Positions 1 to 6,523 of a stretch of DNA of 17,628 nt are shown here, in pieces (the stretch's first letter is position 1; every line of letters begins with the position of its first letter). Where the stretch lies: positions 15,717-33,344 of the forward strand of contig DENJ01000102.1 in NCBI GenBank assembly GCA_002359635.1. Direction: 5' to 3'. The notes beneath the pieces were generated by a model, which was not told where the DNA came from, ran no database searches, and worked only from the letters and a program-made list of their open reading frames with translations. A program made the translations under genes and the position numbers. This DNA comes from Burkholderiales bacterium UBA2647 (GTDB lineage Bacteria; Pseudomonadota; Gammaproteobacteria; Burkholderiales; Burkholderiaceae_E).

Positions 1-941
1 GAAAGCGCCAAGGCGCGACCATGAAAGTCAGACAAAAAGACTTCCGAACGCGAACCCACCCAACGAACCGGCTTGCCGAGCTTGCGAGCCGCCAGCATCA
101 CCAGCACATGCTCACTGAAGGCACCGCTACGAATCCCAAATGAACCCCCCACATCTTGCGCAAGCACTTCAATCGATTCGGCAGGCCACTTGGTAATGGC
201 AACCAGGTAATTCAACATCCCGACCATGCCTTGATTGGGCGCATGAAGACGGGTCTTTTGGGACCCTGGATCGTGGATGGCAACCACAGCGCGCGGTTCC
301 ATCGGCGACGGAATCAAGCGCTGACTCTCGACCCGCAACTTGCTCACAAAACGTGCCACGGCAAATGCCTTCTCGACCGCCTCCGCGTCGCCAGCTTCAA
401 AGCGCAGCGAAAGATTGCCCGGCACGTCTGGGTGCAATTGGGGGGCGCCTGGCGCCAGCGCATCGCCCACATGGGCCACAGCGGGCAAGGCTTCGAGATC
501 CACCAGAGCCAACTCCGCAGCGTCCTGCGCCGCCCGCGCAGTGCTCGCAATAACCATGGCAATCGGTTGGCCCGCAAAAAGCACCCTGTCGGTGGCCAAT
601 ACCGGCATCAAAACCTGCTTTTGCGGGCTTCCGTCCCGCGCTTTATTGGTCACAGCGTTGGGTAGCGACCCGAAACCGGCTTCAGCCACATCACTGGCCG
701 TCAGCACCGCCACAACCCCAGGCGCCTCCCGAACCGCCGAAAAATCGGTCTTGCTGATGCGTGCGTGAGCCACTTGCGAACGGATCACAAAGGCGTGCAG
801 CATGCCGGGGTAGATCCAGTCGGCTGCATAGCGGCCCGTACCGGTGACCAGTCGCAAATCTTCCTGGCGCGCCGGTTCGATCGCCGCCGGAAAGCGGAAA
901 TCTGCACTTTGGGGCAAGCGCATGGTTGTTGGCGCATTCAT
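1..941 (-). CDS. Molybdopterin-binding large subunit of a xanthine/CO dehydrogenase family enzyme (coxL-like), 3' end cut by window edge
   Basis: This encodes the N-terminal 313 residues of the catalytic subunit of a molybdenum hydroxylase, which would bind the molybdopterin cofactor and work with the FAD and 2Fe-2S subunits encoded just upstream. My reading shows the family's typical start (EDLRLVTGTGRYAADW near residue 27), the segment AGQPIAMV, then PSPMEPRAVVA and QDVGGSFG, which correspond to the conserved Gly-Gln-Pro, PMEPR and DVGGxFG stretches of the family. The ATG at 941-939 overlaps the stop of the 2Fe-2S gene as ATGA, so translation is probably coupled. The active-site loop that would separate true CO dehydrogenase (AYxCSFR type) from other hydroxylases lies beyond the left edge, so the substrate is unknown. 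The family assignment is firm; calling it a CO dehydrogenase would be inference. Confidence 0.93.
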   Translation of the reverse strand, partial: MNAPTTMRLPQSADFRFPAAIEPARQEDLRLVTGTGRYAADWIYPGMLHAFVIRSQVAHARISKTDFSAVREAPGVVAVLTASDVAEAGFGSLPNAVTNKARDGSPQKQVLMPVLATDRVLFAGQPIAMVIASTARAAQDAAELALVDLEALPAVAHVGDALAPGAPQLHPDVPGNLSLRFEAGDAEAVEKAFAVARFVSKLRVESQRLIPSPMEPRAVVAIHDPGSQKTRLHAPNQGMVGMLNYLVAITKWPAESIEVLAQDVGGSFGIRSGAFSEHVLVMLAARKLGKPVRWVGSRSEVFLSDFHGRALAL

Positions 942-1510
942 TGACCGCTCCTTGCAGCCGCCAAGGTCTGCATTTGCGCTGCAGCCTGCTTCACGGCTTT
1001 GACGATGTTCACATAGCCTGTGCAACGACAGAGATTTCCGGCCAAGCCTTCCAGAATCTGCTCGTCACTGGGGTCGGGGTGGCGACGCAGCAAGTCGGCG
1101 CTCGCCATAATCATCCCGGGGGTACAAAAGCCGCACTGCAGGGCATGACAAGCGGCAAAGGCCGCCTGAACCGGATGGACTTCAAGCGCCTGCCCGGCTT
1201 CCTCGCTAGCCAGGCTCGAGCGTTCGCGGCTCGAATCGATCGACTCGAACCCGGACCGCGTATCAGCATGCGCCTGCGCCAAGCCCTCAATGGTGAGCAC
1301 CGAACAGCCCGCAGCTTGAACAGCCAGCATGGTGCAGGACTTCACCGCCTCACCGTCTAGATGCACCGTACAACAGCCGCACTGGCTGGTATCGCAACCG
1401 AGGTGAGTACCGGTCAGCCCTAGCTGGTCACGCAAAAGATCGGCGAGCAATGTTCTTTCTTCAACTTCAACTTCGTGTGTTATTGCATTGATTATGAGAC
1501 GTATTTTCAT
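938..1510 (-). CDS. 2Fe-2S iron-sulfur subunit of a xanthine/CO dehydrogenase family enzyme (coxS-like)
   Basis: This is the electron-transfer subunit, carrying two [2Fe-2S] clusters that pass electrons from the molybdenum site to FAD. The plant-type ferredoxin half has Cys39, Cys44, Cys47 and Cys59 (CDTSQCGCC then SC). The helical half has QCGFCTPGM (Cys126, Cys129) and CRCTGY (Cys161, Cys163), so all eight ligands are present. At 190 residues it is longer than the usual 155-170. The surplus sits between the TIEGLAQ segment and VHPVQAAF as a Ser/Glu/Arg-rich stretch at about residues 80-109. The gene starts 5 nt after the FAD-subunit stop, with GGAG in the intergenic junction, and ends in an ATGA overlap with the large-subunit gene, so the three genes form one operon. 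Start ATG at 1510 gives the expected MKIRLIINA beginning. Confidence 0.95.
   Translation of the reverse strand: MKIRLIINAITHEVEVEERTLLADLLRDQLGLTGTHLGCDTSQCGCCTVHLDGEAVKSCTMLAVQAAGCSVLTIEGLAQAHADTRSGFESIDSSRERSSLASEEAGQALEVHPVQAAFAACHALQCGFCTPGMIMASADLLRRHPDPSDEQILEGLAGNLCRCTGYVNIVKAVKQAAAQMQTLAAARSGQ
1231..1248. repeat. TCGA-rich imperfect palindrome inside the coxS-like insertion
   Basis: TCGA occurs four times in 18 bp around a TCGATCGA core, with further CTCGAG/GGCTCGAA copies just upstream (1214-1234). It lies within the part encoding the extra segment of the 2Fe-2S subunit. Confidence 0.5.
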
Positions 1511-1515
1511 GAGAT

Positions 1516-2319
1516 TTACACTCCGCCTGCTAATTCACCGCGGGCTTTGGCAAGCATGACCGAGGCAAGGTGCGCACGATAGCTGCCAGGTGCGTGCATG
1601 TCCTCCATGAGGTCATCGCGCTCAAGCGCCGGTACCGGATCACCCGCAGCAATCGCCTCCTCGGCAGCGACCCAACGAAAAACACCGGCACCCACGCCGG
1701 TCACCGCAACACGCCAGTCTCCGGCCAGGTGTTGCGCGACAAAAACACCGGCCATGGCGTAGCCGGTTGCCGGGTGGGGAAACTTGGCATAAGCCGCGCG
1801 CTTGGGGATCGGAAATTCGACGGCAAAAATCATTTCCTGATCTTCCAGCGCTGTGCTGAACATGCCTTGAAAAAAGTCTTGAGCCCCAAGGCGACGACGG
1901 TTTGTGATCACAACCGCGTTGAGGGCAAGCAGTGCACTGGGGTAGTCCGCTGCGGGGTCATTATTCGCCACCGAACCACCGATCGTGCCACGTGCTCGAA
2001 CCTGGGGATCACCAATGCCCGCAGCGAGCGCCGTCAACGCGGGGAGATCTTGGGCAAGGCCAGGGTGTGCGGCAACCTCGGCATGTCTGACTGCGGCACC
2101 AATTCGCCAAAGGGTTTGCGTGTCGCCGTCGATTCGCTCGCAGCGTTGCAGATGCGCGAGCCTCGCCACATCAATAAGCTGACTTGGCGACGAGAGCCGA
2201 TGTTTGAGCGCAGGAATCAAGGTCATACCGCCCGCGAGATATTTCGCTTCTTCGTCCGCAGCAGCTAGCTCGAGCGCCTCTTCAACCGAGGAAGGACGCC
2301 GGTATTGAAATGCATACAT
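1516..2319 (-). CDS. FAD-binding medium subunit of a xanthine/CO dehydrogenase family enzyme (coxM-like)
   Basis: This 267-residue protein is the flavoprotein subunit that transfers electrons from the 2Fe-2S clusters to the final acceptor. Diagnostic FAD-binding stretches are visible: AGGMTLIP near residue 30, and TIGGSVANNDPAADYP near residue 112, matching the conserved AGG and TIGG/N-DPAAD motifs. The beginning, MYAFQYRRPSSVEEAL, resembles family N-termini, so I chose the ATG at 2319. An in-frame TTG at 2352 would add 11 residues that do not look family-like. It is the first gene of the operon and is divergent from the antiporter gene across a 165 bp gap. The order medium-small-large is the one usual in aerobic CO dehydrogenase-type operons, but the order alone does not fix the substrate. 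Confidence 0.93.
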   Translation of the reverse strand: MYAFQYRRPSSVEEALELAAADEEAKYLAGGMTLIPALKHRLSSPSQLIDVARLAHLQRCERIDGDTQTLWRIGAAVRHAEVAAHPGLAQDLPALTALAAGIGDPQVRARGTIGGSVANNDPAADYPSALLALNAVVITNRRRLGAQDFFQGMFSTALEDQEMIFAVEFPIPKRAAYAKFPHPATGYAMAGVFVAQHLAGDWRVAVTGVGAGVFRWVAAEEAIAAGDPVPALERDDLMEDMHAPGSYRAHLASVMLAKARGELAGGV

Positions 2320-2470
2320 GATTGACCGAAAGCTCCCAGAATACGTTGTCAACAGGTGAGGGTTTATGTTGCCACGATCTCAGCTTTAGCGGATTCTCCC
2401 GCCTCAGTGATTGCGGCAGTTGAGACAATTCGTTCCATAAAGACCGCAAGCAAGCTTTCAAAGCTTAAAC

Positions 2471-2476
2471 AAGGAG
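2471..2476 (+). promoter_or_regulatory. Shine-Dalgarno AAGGAG that sets the antiporter start
   Basis: AAGGAG lies 8 nt before GTG 2485. No comparable site precedes the upstream in-frame candidate at 2356, so this site decides the start. Confidence 0.75.
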
Positions 2477-2484
2477 AGCCGTCA

Positions 2485-3762
2485 GTGGAATCGATTCAGT
2501 GGATTGGCGCGGCCATTTTCGCCGTGGCCGTGCTTCATACCTTCTCAACCAAGTTCTTCGAGCATCTCGCTCACACGCGTCCCCAACACGCAGGCGTCTG
2601 GCATTTGCTCGGCGAAGTCGAGGTTGTTTTCGGTTTTTGGGCCATCGTCCTCGTTGCCGTGATGCTCGCAACCCTGGGCTTCAAACCGGCGACCGAGTAC
2701 CTCGATTCGAGGAACTTCACGGAGCCGATGTTCGTCTTTGCGATCATGGTGATTGCTGCAAGTCGCCCGATACTCGAGCTCACCCGCGGCGCCGTCTCTA
2801 GTCTTGCCAAGGCCCTTCCTCTACCGGGCGTCACGGCCTACTTTTTTCTAGCGCTCTGTGCCATTCCTCTGCTAGGCTCCTTCATCACTGAGCCTGCTGC
2901 GATGACGCTTGCGGCGCTCATGCTGCGCGACGGTCTCTACACGAAAAACCCGTCTAATCGCCTGAAATACGCTGCACTCGGTGTGCTTTTTGTAAACATA
3001 TCGATTGGCGGCACCCTCACGCCTTTTGCCGCTCCGCCCGTGTTGATGGTGGCAGCCAAATGGGGCTGGGATCTACCCTTCATCTTGACCCATTTCGGCT
3101 GGCGTGCTGCATTGGCTGTCGTCATCAATGCAGGGGTCGTCACTTTGCTCTTTCATCGTGAACTCGCCGGCATAGCCATGACCGATCATCCGGATGCGGA
3201 AAACAATCCCATCACGACGCAACACGACCCCATCCCTTTGGCGATTTACGGCTTCCATATCCTGCTCCTGGCCGGGGTTGTCGTTTTCGCTCACCACCCC
3301 TCTGCTTTCATGGGGCTCTTTTTGCTGTTCATGGGTGTGGCCACCGCTTATCCGCAATACCAGGATCGTTTGATCCTCCGCGAGGGCTTGCTGGTCGCCT
3401 TCTTCCTGGCAGGACTGGTGGTGCTCGGGGGCCAGCAGCAGTGGTGGCTTGAGGGTTTGCTGCGCAGCATGTCGCCCGACACGGTCTTCTGGGCCGCCAC
3501 GGCGCTCACTGCCATTACCGACAATGCGGCACTGACCTATCTTGGGTCCCTGGTCGAAGGCCTTAGCCCAGAATTTAAATACGCCTTAGTCGCGGGCGCA
3601 GTCACCGGCGGCGGGCTCACGGTCATTGCAAACGCCCCCAATCCGGCTGGCTTTGCGATTCTGAGGCGATACTTCGAGGACGAAGCGATCAGCGCAGCAG
3701 GCCTTTTTGCAGCAGCCCTGCTACCGACGCTGGTGGCGGCTGTAGCTTTCAAGTATCTGTAG
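2485..3762 (+). CDS. Putative Na+/H+ antiporter (PF07399-type, multi-spanning inner membrane protein)
   Basis: This 425-residue, highly hydrophobic protein has about eleven predicted membrane segments and is probably an inner-membrane cation/proton exchanger. Family recognition rests on GGTLTPFAAPPVLMVAAKWG near the middle, LGSFITEPAAMTLAALML before it, and TAITDNAALTYLGSLV followed by GGGLTVIANAPNPAG near the C-terminus. These recur in proteins labelled putative Na+/H+ antiporter and are reminiscent of the ion-transporter superfamily. I chose the GTG at 2485 because AAGGAG lies 8 nt upstream and the protein then opens with a membrane helix. The frame is open back to 2356, but that part is polar and unlike the family. 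It is divergent from the cox-like operon and is followed 79 nt later by the thioesterase gene. The transported ion is inferred only from family naming. Confidence 0.85.
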   Translation: MESIQWIGAAIFAVAVLHTFSTKFFEHLAHTRPQHAGVWHLLGEVEVVFGFWAIVLVAVMLATLGFKPATEYLDSRNFTEPMFVFAIMVIAASRPILELTRGAVSSLAKALPLPGVTAYFFLALCAIPLLGSFITEPAAMTLAALMLRDGLYTKNPSNRLKYAALGVLFVNISIGGTLTPFAAPPVLMVAAKWGWDLPFILTHFGWRAALAVVINAGVVTLLFHRELAGIAMTDHPDAENNPITTQHDPIPLAIYGFHILLLAGVVVFAHHPSAFMGLFLLFMGVATAYPQYQDRLILREGLLVAFFLAGLVVLGGQQQWWLEGLLRSMSPDTVFWAATALTAITDNAALTYLGSLVEGLSPEFKYALVAGAVTGGGLTVIANAPNPAGFAILRRYFEDEAISAAGLFAAALLPTLVAAVAFKYL

Positions 3763-3841
3763 CGCCCTTCTGCCTCTGGGTCCGGGTGCGGCAGCTGCGC
3801 CAGTCCGAATCAAGTTGCCGCGCCTCTGCACGACCAGTCCC

Positions 3842-4801
3842 ATGCCTTATCAAGCCACAGACGCCCTCATCCTCAATAAGGTTCGCCGCGCCATCACCCT
3901 TAACCGGATTGCCGGATACCACTTTTGTGGCAATTTTCTCGATTTGCGCTTCGAGGATGTCCGTCAAGGGCAGGCCTTGGTCAGCCTGCGGGCCGGCCCC
4001 CAACTGCAACGTCCAGACGGGCAAATTCACGAGAGCGCTTTCGCAGTGCTTGCTGACTTCGCCATGGCAAGCGCCATCCGTACAGCGGACGACCCGTCAA
4101 CCCGACTCGCAACGGTCTCGATTAATCTTCAATGTAACGGCACGCAAGCCTTTGACTATCTGAATGCCTACGGCGAACTTGTCGGCTTTCATCGTCAGGG
4201 AAAAGGCAGGCTCGGTCAAAGCACCGTCAAGATTTATAGCGAAAAAGGCCTCGTCGCGAGCGGCCTGGGAAGCTTTATGGCGTTGCCGGCACCGAAAGAC
4301 CGTAAGCTTTCTCCAATCGCATGGATCAATCAGGCAGCGCCAAGTCATCCGGTGCTTGTCCCTGACTGCGAATTTAATCAGAGCGAGTTAGAAATTCTTG
4401 AGCATGCCCGTGATTGTCTTGAGCGGTGTGCATCGCTGGGTAAACGCCCGGATCATTATTTTTTTGAGCACTTTATCGGCCACCGCTTGCGTAGGCAGGC
4501 GCAGGGCTCCAAAGGTTTGCTGCCCAACGGCCCACATCTTGGCAATCGGGTCGGCCATGTTCAAGGCGGTATCACACTCGGTTTCGGGATGGCTAGCGCA
4601 AGCGCAAGCCTTGACGACACCTGGCGGCTTTCGTCATTGCATGCCGCCTTCATCAGTCCCGGTCAAGGTGAAGCGCTTTTATCGGCTTCTTCAGTGACCC
4701 ATCAGGGAAACTACACCGCCGCGGTACAGACAAGCATTCATACCAACGCGGGCGCAGGCGTGCTTGAATTGCTATCGAGTCACATCCGTTCTCAATGCTA
4801 G
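3842..4801 (+). CDS. Tandem (double) hotdog-fold thioesterase, PaaI-like
   Basis: This 319-residue protein appears to contain two hotdog domains, at roughly residues 20-140 and 190-310, and would be a cytoplasmic acyl-CoA thioesterase of the PaaI/4HBT type. In the first half, IHESAFAVLADFAMA corresponds to the HGG...D helix of the family and is followed by strands ending ASGLGSFMALP. In the second half, GNRVGHVQGGITLGFG corresponds to the Asn/HxxGG helix, followed by the ISPGQGEALLSASSV strand region. The ATG at 3842 was chosen because MPYQATDALILNKVRRAI reads as a natural start. A TTG at 3815 is possible, and neither has a strong ribosome site. The stop is 75 nt from the end of the convergently oriented tRNA-Thr. 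The substrate is not evident; another acyl-binding role is possible. Confidence 0.8.
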   Translation: MPYQATDALILNKVRRAITLNRIAGYHFCGNFLDLRFEDVRQGQALVSLRAGPQLQRPDGQIHESAFAVLADFAMASAIRTADDPSTRLATVSINLQCNGTQAFDYLNAYGELVGFHRQGKGRLGQSTVKIYSEKGLVASGLGSFMALPAPKDRKLSPIAWINQAAPSHPVLVPDCEFNQSELEILEHARDCLERCASLGKRPDHYFFEHFIGHRLRRQAQGSKGLLPNGPHLGNRVGHVQGGITLGFGMASASASLDDTWRLSSLHAAFISPGQGEALLSASSVTHQGNYTAAVQTSIHTNAGAGVLELLSSHIRSQC

Positions 4802-4876
4802 CGTGAGTGCCGCATCGCTTGGGGTATCTCTCTGTGGCTGTGTTACCGCACACCTTGAGGGATCACGCTATCGCGA

Positions 4877-4952
4877 TGGTGCCGCTTGACGGACTCGAAC
4901 TGTCGACCTTCTCCTTACGAAGGAGCTGCTCTACCGACTGAGCTAAAGCGGC
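4877..4952 (-). tRNA. tRNA-Thr (anticodon CGT)
   Basis: The minus strand folds as a 76-nt cloverleaf. The 7-bp acceptor stem is GCCGCTT/AAGCGGC with discriminator A and an encoded CCA (4879-4877). The D arm is GCTC..GAGC, the anticodon loop is TTCGTAA with anticodon CGT, and the T arm is GACAG TTCGAGT CCGTC, with one imperfect pair in this arm. CGT reads ACG, so the amino acid is threonine. The outermost anticodon-stem pair is G-A, as I recall for the E. coli tRNA-Thr(CGU). It lies 12 nt downstream of the ispH stop on the same strand. Confidence 0.95.
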
Positions 4953-4961
4953 AATACCCGT

Positions 4962-4967
4962 ATTCTA
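4962..4967 (-). promoter_or_regulatory. Possible -10 element (TAGAAT) for tRNA-Thr
   Basis: TAGAAT on the minus strand matches the sigma-70 consensus at 5 of 6 positions. It sits 9 nt before the mature tRNA 5' end and includes the TAG stop codon of ispH. A matching -35 is weak (GGAACA at 17-nt spacing), so the tRNA could instead be processed from read-through of ispH. Confidence 0.35.
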
Positions 4968-6020
4968 ACCGCTTTGCGTCGAACTGTTCCCTAAGCCTTT
5001 GGGCAGGGGAAAACTGACGTCTTCTTGAATCCCGTCGAGGGCGGTGACCCCCCTGGCCCCTAAGCGCTTGAGCCCCTCAACCAACTCTTGGACCAAAGAT
5101 TCTGGCGCCGAGGCACCTGCTGTCACCCCGATCCTCTTGCGACCAATGAGCCAATCCGGAACAACCGCATCAAGTCGATCAACCAGGTGAGCGTCGCAGC
5201 CCATTTTCTGAGCCACCTCGCGCAGGCGGTTGCTGTTTGAACTGTTGGCCGATCCCACCACCAAGACCAGATCGCACTGAGGCGCCATGAACTTAACGGC
5301 ATCTTGTCGGTTTTGTGTGGCGTAACAGATGTCCTGCTTTTTAGGCTCGGCAATGTTAGGGAATCGTTTTCTAAGCGCCGCTACGATTTCGGCACAGTCA
5401 TCGACTGACAAGGTGGTTTGTGTGACGTAGGCCAATCGATTCGGGTCATTCACCTTGAGGCTTCGTATATCGTCGAGCGACTCAACCAAATGGATACCCG
5501 CGTCAGCCTGACCCATGGTGCCCTCGACTTCAGGGTGGCCGGCATGCCCAATCATGACCACTTCAAAATCGTCCCGCCGCATTTTTGAGACTTCGACGTG
5601 AACTTTGGTGACGAGCGGGCATGTCGCATCAAAAACCTTCAAGCCGCGCTGTTCGGCGTCACGTCGTACGGCTTTAGAAACGCCGTGGGCTGAAAACACC
5701 ACGGTACTGCCTTGTGGTATGTCATCGAGTGACTCGACAAAGACGGCGCCACGTTCGCGTAGTCCTTCAACGACAAAACGGTTATGCACAATTTCATGTC
5801 GCACATAAATCGGCGCCCCGAACTGTTCGAGCGCGCGATCAACAATATCGATCGCTCGATCCACGCCTGCACAAAATCCTCGCGGTTGAGCAAGCAAGAT
5901 GTCGAAAGCTTGTACCGAAAGGGTTTCAGATCCATCTGCCGAAGCGCGCTTTGACCGACTTAGGTTCGTCGCAAATGACGCAGGACTTAAGGCATCACCG
6001 GATAAAGACTCAGAGGACAC
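4965..6020 (-). CDS. ispH: 4-hydroxy-3-methylbut-2-enyl diphosphate reductase
   Basis: IspH (LytB) catalyses the last step of the MEP pathway, the reductive dehydroxylation of HMBPP to IPP and DMAPP, using a [4Fe-4S] cluster in the cytoplasm. The three cluster cysteines are present in their expected contexts: LLAQPRGFCAGV (Cys50), FDATCPLV (Cys134) and DICYATQNRQ (Cys232). HEIVHN, FSAHGV, GHAGHPEVEGT and the TQTTLS segment are also present. I chose the GTG at 6020 because GGAG lies 7 nt upstream; a TTG at 6038 would add six residues. Either way the protein carries a polar Ser/Ala-rich N-terminal extension of about 35-40 residues before the canonical start of the fold. It overlaps the end of fkpB by 11 nt, the usual fkpB-ispH arrangement. 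Confidence 0.97.
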   Translation of the reverse strand: MSSESLSGDALSPASFATNLSRSKRASADGSETLSVQAFDILLAQPRGFCAGVDRAIDIVDRALEQFGAPIYVRHEIVHNRFVVEGLRERGAVFVESLDDIPQGSTVVFSAHGVSKAVRRDAEQRGLKVFDATCPLVTKVHVEVSKMRRDDFEVVMIGHAGHPEVEGTMGQADAGIHLVESLDDIRSLKVNDPNRLAYVTQTTLSVDDCAEIVAALRKRFPNIAEPKKQDICYATQNRQDAVKFMAPQCDLVLVVGSANSSNSNRLREVAQKMGCDAHLVDRLDAVVPDWLIGRKRIGVTAGASAPESLVQELVEGLKRLGARGVTALDGIQEDVSFPLPKGLGNSSTQSG

Positions 6021-6450
6021 TGATGAGCTCCACTTCAAAGTTGATCGCCTGACCCGCTAAGGGATGGTTGAAATCGATCAGGGCAAAGTCTTGGTTGATT
6101 TCCTTGACCACACCAGCATAACGTCCGCCGTCAGGTCTTGGAAAGTCCAGCAGATCGCCAGCTTTGACGGGATCCGAACGATCGCTGTGTTCATCGACCA
6201 GGCTGCGCTTCAATCGCTGCAAAAGCTGCGGATTTCGCGGCCCGAAGGCCTGACCGCCAGCGAGTTGAAAAAGCTTTCGTTCGCCTTCTTCGAGCCCGAT
6301 CAAACACTGTTCAAGGGCTTGCGCCAATTGCCCTGCGCCCATTTGAATGGTTGCCGGACGATCCCCGAAAGTGCTCATGACAGGCTCGGCGGCCTCTTCC
6401 AGACTGATCCGATAGTGGAGCGTTAAAAAAGAATCCTGCTGCACTGCCAA
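6010..6450 (-). CDS. fkpB: FKBP-type peptidyl-prolyl cis-trans isomerase (FkpB/SlpA-like)
   Basis: This 146-residue protein is a small cytoplasmic prolyl isomerase of the SlyD/FkpB group, which also has chaperone-like activity through an insert-in-flap domain. The FKBP core is recognisable from FLTLHYRISLEE at the N-terminus, GAGQLAQALEQCLIGLEEGE, and the C-terminal DFNHPLAGQAINFEVELISVL, which is highly typical of the family. The insert domain spans roughly residues 70-125. The start is a TTG at 6450 with AGGAG 7 nt upstream; an in-frame GTG two codons later is the alternative. It is the first gene of the fkpB-ispH pair and diverges from radC across a 73-bp gap. Confidence 0.93.
   Translation of the reverse strand: MAVQQDSFLTLHYRISLEEAAEPVMSTFGDRPATIQMGAGQLAQALEQCLIGLEEGERKLFQLAGGQAFGPRNPQLLQRLKRSLVDEHSDRSDPVKAGDLLDFPRPDGGRYAGVVKEINQDFALIDFNHPLAGQAINFEVELISVL
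6028..6031 (-). promoter_or_regulatory. Shine-Dalgarno GGAG inside fkpB that favours the ispH GTG start
   Basis: GGAG on the minus strand lies 7 nt before GTG 6020 and within the last codons of fkpB. The TTG at 6038 has only a weak AGG nine bases upstream. Confidence 0.6.
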
Positions 6451-6457
6451 TTCACTT

Positions 6458-6462
6458 CTCCT
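6458..6462 (-). promoter_or_regulatory. Shine-Dalgarno AGGAG for the fkpB TTG start
   Basis: AGGAG on the minus strand lies 7 nt before TTG 6450 and supports this unusual start codon. Confidence 0.7.
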
Positions 6463-6510
6463 CTTTCAATCTTCTTCGGCTCGAACATGATGCCGGCCGA
6501 GTTCTTAACA

Positions 6511-6515
6511 AGGAG
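6511..6515 (+). promoter_or_regulatory. Shine-Dalgarno AGGAG serving radC (and possibly an overlapping ORF)
   Basis: AGGAG lies 8 nt before the radC ATG at 6524 and only 3 nt before an ATG at 6519 in a different frame. Spacing favours 6524. Confidence 0.7.
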
Positions 6516-6523
6516 TTTATGTT

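Noticed and set aside
156..768. Two long plus-strand open frames at the left end
   Set aside because: Both are shadows of the large molybdopterin subunit, whose family motifs are clear on the minus strand.
1570..2268. 232-codon open frame on the plus strand opposite the FAD subunit
   Set aside because: The minus strand encodes clear FAD-binding motifs, while this frame reads as a basic, motif-free shadow.
2347..2352. Perfect TTGACA on the minus strand upstream of the FAD-subunit gene
   Set aside because: It is only 27 nt before the ATG at 2319 and no -10 hexamer follows at 16-18 nt, so it cannot be the operon promoter.
4799..4870. 8-bp inverted repeats (TAGCGTGA / TCACGCTA) bracketing the gap between the thioesterase stop and tRNA-Thr, considered as a small mobile element
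   Set aside because: One arm includes the stop codon, there is no target duplication, and 8-bp pairs at this spacing are expected by chance many times in 17 kb.
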